Assembly (NCBI GenBank): GCA_011522905.1
Contig: WTIB01000155.1
Location: 1 to 9,563, forward strand
Direction of reading: 5' to 3'
Source: Crocinitomicaceae bacterium
GTDB lineage: Bacteria > Bacteroidota > Bacteroidia > Flavobacteriales_D > Crocinitomicaceae
Length of the DNA stretch: 9,563 bases
Made by a program: the position numbers and the translations under genes
Part shown: positions 6,689 to 9,563 of the stretch, piece by piece
How positions within the stretch are numbered: position 1 is the first letter of the stretch
How the letters are laid out: each line of letters begins with the position of its first letter
The notes under the pieces: model-generated
The model's database searches: none
What the model saw: the letters and a program-made list of their open reading frames with translations, nothing else
Told to the model about the DNA's origin: nothing

Positions 6689-7225
6689 ATGAGAAAGATT
6701 ACCTTTTCATTTGGAATGATATCCATAGGTATTCTTTTATTTATTTTTTTCAACAATAATTATAGACAATCTTCAGGTAAGATTTTTGATAATGATGAAT
6801 TGGCCCCTGAAATTGAATTATACAATCCGAAAGGAAAGAAAATCAAACTTTCGAAATTAAGGGGTAAGCTTGTACTTATTGACTTTTGGGCCTCATGGTG
6901 TGGTCCTTGCCGACAGGAAAGTCCAAATATTGTTGAAGCCTATAACAAATACCGAAAAAGAAAATTTGTAAATGGTAAGGGGCTTGAGATTTTCAGTGTT
7001 TCTTTGGATAAAAATAAATCAGCTTGGATTTCTGCTATTGAAAAAGATGGATTAGCATGGAAATATCATGCTTGGGATGAGCATAAAAAAGCAAGTGAAT
7101 TATACGAGGTGAACTCTATTCCATATGCCGTTCTAATTGATGGTGAAGGTAGGGTTATTGCACAGGGAGGTGAGCTTAGAGGGATTAACCTTCATATTAC
7201 TTTAGACCGTTATATTCAGGACTAA
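6689..7225 (+). CDS. TlpA/ResA-like membrane-anchored thioredoxin-fold protein
   Basis: A thiol-disulfide protein of 178 residues that probably acts outside the inner membrane. The N-terminus (MRK, then a hydrophobic stretch at about residues 5-21, then Asn-rich) is a signal anchor or signal peptide. There is no lipobox Cys. The thioredoxin domain starts near residue 37, with the typical TlpA entry LSKLRGKLVLIDFWASW followed by the redox motif Cys71-Gly-Pro-Cys74. The cis-Pro lies in NSIPYAVLID. WASWCGPC with the preceding LRGK points to the TlpA/ResA type (reductase in cytochrome c maturation or a similar role), not a cytoplasmic thioredoxin. The ATG is 1 nt after the murA stop, so it is the last gene of the purL operon. 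Its stop overlaps the convergent phosphorylase gene by 4 bp. The substrate is unknown. Confidence 0.9.
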   Translation: MRKITFSFGMISIGILLFIFFNNNYRQSSGKIFDNDELAPEIELYNPKGKKIKLSKLRGKLVLIDFWASWCGPCRQESPNIVEAYNKYRKRKFVNGKGLEIFSVSLDKNKSAWISAIEKDGLAWKYHAWDEHKKASELYEVNSIPYAVLIDGEGRVIAQGGELRGINLHITLDRYIQD

Positions 7226-8091
7226 ATTCTATCTAGTGCGTAAGTAATTAACTTGACCATTTCATTTGAGTAATCACTAGAAAAGTCGAGATTTGGACGA
7301 TTGGCGATTCCCAAACAAATAGTAGAACAAGAATGACCCAACCCTATTCCCAAGGTGAAGAGTGCAGAGCTTTCCATTTCGAAGTTTACAAATCGATTTT
7401 GATTTGAATCAATATAGCGTTCTAATTTCTCATGTAGACCATTTGTAAAGGTGGACAATCTTAATTCTCGTCCTTGAGGTCCATAAAAACCTGAGCTTGT
7501 TACAGTAATTCCTTTATGACATAAAGGACCGTCAAATTTTTCCATGAATTTTTCACTCGCTTTTTTGATATACGGGATGATGTTTTTAGGAAAAATATCA
7601 TGTTTGGAAATATCATTTAAAAGAGCCTCTTCTTCTTCACCTAATACAGTGTTGTAGAAATGTCCAACATTATCTAGTCCGAGCGCATATTCTGATAAAA
7701 CATAAGAATGAACGGGAATATCTGATTGTAAGATTCCGCATGTTCCAATTCGAAGTAATTCAATTTGTTTTCTATCTGGTTTTTCAGTTTTGAGATCTAA
7801 ATCAATATTGAATAAGGCATCTAATTCATTAATAACAATATCAATGTTGTCTGTACCTATTCCAGTTGATATAACGGAGATACGTTTATTTTTATATTGG
7901 CCTGTATGACAGAAAAATTCTCGATGATTTGATTTAAATTCAATTTTATCAAATTGTGCTGATACTAATGAAACCCTCTCTTGGTCACCAACAAGGATAA
8001 TCTTTTCGGATACGTTTTCGGGACTCAAACCAAGATGGTATACCTGGTTTTTGGCATTGAGTACAAGCTCAGTTGGAGCGAATTTCTTCAA
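7222..8091 (-). CDS. Nucleoside phosphorylase (uridine phosphorylase-like, PNP/UDP family)
   Basis: A cytoplasmic enzyme of 289 residues that should split a nucleoside with phosphate into base and (deoxy)ribose 1-phosphate. It shows the phosphate-site VGDQERV (residues 34-40), STGIGTDNIDIVINEL (75-90), RIGTCGI (114-120), SSGFYGPQGR (199-208; Gln206 and Arg208 match the uracil-binding Gln166 and Arg168 of E. coli Udp) and the ribose-binding NFEMES (236-241). These point to the uridine phosphorylase branch, but substrate choice is not settled by sequence. No ATG fits the N-terminus. The start is TTG at 8091, 6 nt after the TAA of the upstream gene in the same frame, and the residues after it (ELVLN...VYHLGL) match related proteins. 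It is the last gene of the minus-strand operon, so reinitiation after the DUF4197 gene is likely. A role in pyrimidine salvage is inferred. Confidence 0.9.
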   Translation of the reverse strand: MKKFAPTELVLNAKNQVYHLGLSPENVSEKIILVGDQERVSLVSAQFDKIEFKSNHREFFCHTGQYKNKRISVISTGIGTDNIDIVINELDALFNIDLDLKTEKPDRKQIELLRIGTCGILQSDIPVHSYVLSEYALGLDNVGHFYNTVLGEEEEALLNDISKHDIFPKNIIPYIKKASEKFMEKFDGPLCHKGITVTSSGFYGPQGRELRLSTFTNGLHEKLERYIDSNQNRFVNFEMESSALFTLGIGLGHSCSTICLGIANRPNLDFSSDYSNEMVKLITYALDRI

Positions 8092-8097
8092 AATAAA

Positions 8098-8850
8098 TTA
8101 GTTATTGAGGCTTCCGAAAACTCTATTTAATAAATCAGTAACTCGAGCCATTGGATCCAATCTGATTTTATCCTCTTCTTTTTTGACCATATGAAATAGA
8201 CCATCAATCGCTTTTTCAGTTACAAATTCGTCTAAATCTGGATTAACTTCATCTAGGCCTCTTAGTTTAGCATAGGTGTTGTATTTACTAATTATAGGAT
8301 TCCAGTAGTCTGTTAGTTTTACTTTCGAAATGGCATCTTTGACCTTTGGCATAAAAGCCTCTTTAAGTTGAGCTCTTGTTTGATTTTTTAAGTACTCAGT
8401 AGCTGCCCCATTCCCTCCGTTTAAGATGGCGAAACCATCCTGAACGGTCATATTTTTAATAGCATTTATAAATATGGGTAGTGCTTCTTTAGAAGCTTCT
8501 TCAGCTGCACGATTTAAGGTTGTTTCAAACTTATCTACTTGATTGTCTAATCCAAAGTCCAATGCTTTTTCTTTTACCTTTTCTGCATCAGGTGGGAAAG
8601 GAAGTCGTATTTCAGCATTATTCATAAACCCATCAACAACAGAGGTACTTTTGACAGAATTCTCAATTCCAATATTCAAGGCTTCACGAAGTCCTGATAT
8701 CACCTCTGCGTTTGTCAGAGGATTTTGTGTTTCGGTATTATTGGTATTTGAGTTTACCATATTCTCGGCTTGCTGTGCAGCTTCATTCAGTACATCACAA
8801 GACGAAAATATAATTGCACTTGCAAGTATAAAGGTGATTTTGTTTTTCAT
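8098..8850 (-). CDS. DUF4197 family lipoprotein
   Basis: A 250-residue protein of unknown function from the DUF4197 family. I start it at the ATG at 8850. The frame is open further upstream, to 9045, but that part is the out-of-frame shadow of the preceding gene. The start gives a clear lipoprotein signal: MKNK, a hydrophobic stretch and the lipobox FSSC with Cys18, followed by Asp19. A low-complexity Asn/Thr linker (residues 33-46) leads into the domain, with EALNIGIENSV (56-66), the NRAAEEASKEALPIFINAI segment (113-131), the DUF4197 hallmark MTVQDGFAILNG (134-145) and GAATEYL (148-154). It is largely helical and probably sits in the periplasm on a membrane. The gene follows the T9SS-protein gene by 13 nt and precedes the phosphorylase by 6 nt. 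The family is widespread in Gram-negative bacteria, with no established role. Confidence 0.9.
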   Translation of the reverse strand: MKNKITFILASAIIFSSCDVLNEAAQQAENMVNSNTNNTETQNPLTNAEVISGLREALNIGIENSVKSTSVVDGFMNNAEIRLPFPPDAEKVKEKALDFGLDNQVDKFETTLNRAAEEASKEALPIFINAIKNMTVQDGFAILNGGNGAATEYLKNQTRAQLKEAFMPKVKDAISKVKLTDYWNPIISKYNTYAKLRGLDEVNPDLDEFVTEKAIDGLFHMVKKEEDKIRLDPMARVTDLLNRVFGSLNN

Positions 8851-8863
8851 TAAGATTATTTTA

Positions 8864-9563
8864 TTAGCGGATGACGTTGATATATCCTGTGTACATTTTT
8901 TTACCATCGTTATTCTTTTCTTTGTACGAGGCTTTCCATATATAGGTGCCTTCAGGAACAATGCCTCCTCCGTATGAACCATCCCATTCAGCTTTAATAT
9001 CACGGGATTTCCATACCATTTCTCCCCATCGGTTATAAATTTCAAGATTGAAATTCATTTCATCTATACCTTCTATGACTATAGACCAGGTTTGGTTATG
9101 TTCATCATTATCTGGGGTAAATGTATTTGGAGCATAAAAAATAACGTCTGGTGCGACTTCCACCTCTAAGGTAATTGAATCAGAACATCCTTCATTTGTA
9201 GTTACAACTAATGTAATAGGGTAGGTTCCTGTGACTCCCTCTGGATATGAAATTAAGGCACTTCCTCCATTATTTATTAATGAGGTTGCCCCTGGGCTAA
9301 ACCATTCGAAATCCACGACATTTCCAATGGAAGTTTCGCTTGTTTGTATTTCAGTTTCAAACCATGTAACAGGATTTTGTGATATACTAAAATTAGCTGT
9401 TGGTAGTGGTGTAACTTCAACAATCCCCATAAATTCTCCAGTATATAAGCAACCATAATTGGAAATAATATTCACATTTAAATCATATACACCGGGATCA
9501 GGTATGGAGAGATCAACACTTTCATCTCCATTCGCTAAAATTACGTTTCCACTTGAAAAGATG
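8864..9563 (-). CDS. Secreted protein with PKD-like domain and T9SS type B C-terminal sorting domain (5' truncated)
   Basis: The minus-strand frame is open from the window edge to the TAA at 8864-8866, giving about 232 C-terminal residues. The GTG at 9475 is an internal codon, since coding continues upstream without a stop (the bases at 9476-9562 read as SIPDPGVYDLNV and similar). Two parts are seen. First, Ig/PKD-like repeats: one ends near NYGCLYTG, and a second (about 9145-9406) runs from PTANFSISQNP through DFEWFSPG to YPITLVVTTNEGCSDS. Then comes the gliding-motility-associated C-terminal domain (about 8867-9139) with FYAPNTFTPDNDEHNQTW, the signature IYNRWGEMVW, WDGSYGG and the final GYINVIR. 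This domain sends proteins out through the type IX system, and type B domains can leave them attached at the surface. The passenger function is outside the window; it is probably a large adhesin-like protein. It is the first visible gene of the minus-strand operon. Confidence 0.9.
   Translation of the reverse strand, partial: IFSSGNVILANGDESVDLSIPDPGVYDLNVNIISNYGCLYTGEFMGIVEVTPLPTANFSISQNPVTWFETEIQTSETSIGNVVDFEWFSPGATSLINNGGSALISYPEGVTGTYPITLVVTTNEGCSDSITLEVEVAPDVIFYAPNTFTPDNDEHNQTWSIVIEGIDEMNFNLEIYNRWGEMVWKSRDIKAEWDGSYGGGIVPEGTYIWKASYKEKNNDGKKMYTGYINVIR

Noticed and set aside
7222..8850. Read-through fusion of DUF4197 and the phosphorylase, which share a frame
   Set aside because: An in-frame TAA separates them and there is no sign of recoding; a lipoprotein fused to a cytoplasmic enzyme is unlikely.
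8543..8977. Antisense open frame of 144 codons on the plus strand
   Set aside because: It is the complement of the DUF4197 and T9SS genes, has no family resemblance and no start context.
8851..9045. Longer start for the DUF4197 gene
   Set aside because: This stretch is coding in another frame for the T9SS domain, and the start at 8850 gives a proper lipoprotein signal.
1..9563. Search for defence, mobile, CRISPR or phage parts
   Set aside because: No repeat array, transposase, integrase, nuclease or toxin-antitoxin pattern was seen; gene content is housekeeping and envelope-related.

Overview
The window is a compact, AT-rich piece of a Bacteroidota chromosome, best placed in the Flavobacteriales/Cytophagales range. 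Evidence for this is a type IX secretion (type B, gliding-motility-associated) C-terminal sorting domain, DUF4197 and DUF4290 proteins (the second typical of Bacteroidota), promoter elements of the Bacteroidota form TAnnTTTG, and start codons without Shine-Dalgarno sequences. The family within Bacteroidota cannot be fixed from this sequence. There are nine protein-coding genes, two of them cut by the window edges. I see no tRNA, rRNA, CRISPR array, insertion sequence or prophage part.

Left part (1-946): the 3' end of methionine aminopeptidase (map) overlaps the start of a small multi-spanning membrane protein of unknown function. That gene ends in a strong hairpin that contains its own stop codon. 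It converges on the lpdA gene, which is on the minus strand.

Middle (947-7225): lpdA (dihydrolipoamide dehydrogenase) and a plus-strand operon diverge from a 158-bp intergenic region that carries a recognisable -7 promoter element for each direction. The plus operon is purL (small-type FGAM synthase), a DUF4290 gene, murA and a TlpA-like thioredoxin gene, with gaps of only 3, 3 and 1 nt. It joins a purine biosynthesis step, the first committed step of peptidoglycan synthesis and an envelope thiol-disulfide protein in what is probably one transcript. MurA has Asp in place of the usual active-site Cys, which predicts intrinsic fosfomycin insensitivity.

Right part (7222-9563): a minus-strand operon runs from a T9SS-secreted PKD-like protein (5' end outside the window) through a DUF4197 lipoprotein to a uridine/nucleoside phosphorylase-like enzyme with a TTG start. 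Its last gene overlaps the tlpA-like gene tail to tail by 4 bp.

Most of the window is housekeeping. I found no convincing undescribed system. The points worth a second look are the MurA active-site change, the small PurL in this operon, the DUF4290 lysine tail, the stop-codon hairpin and the dyad at the purL promoter.
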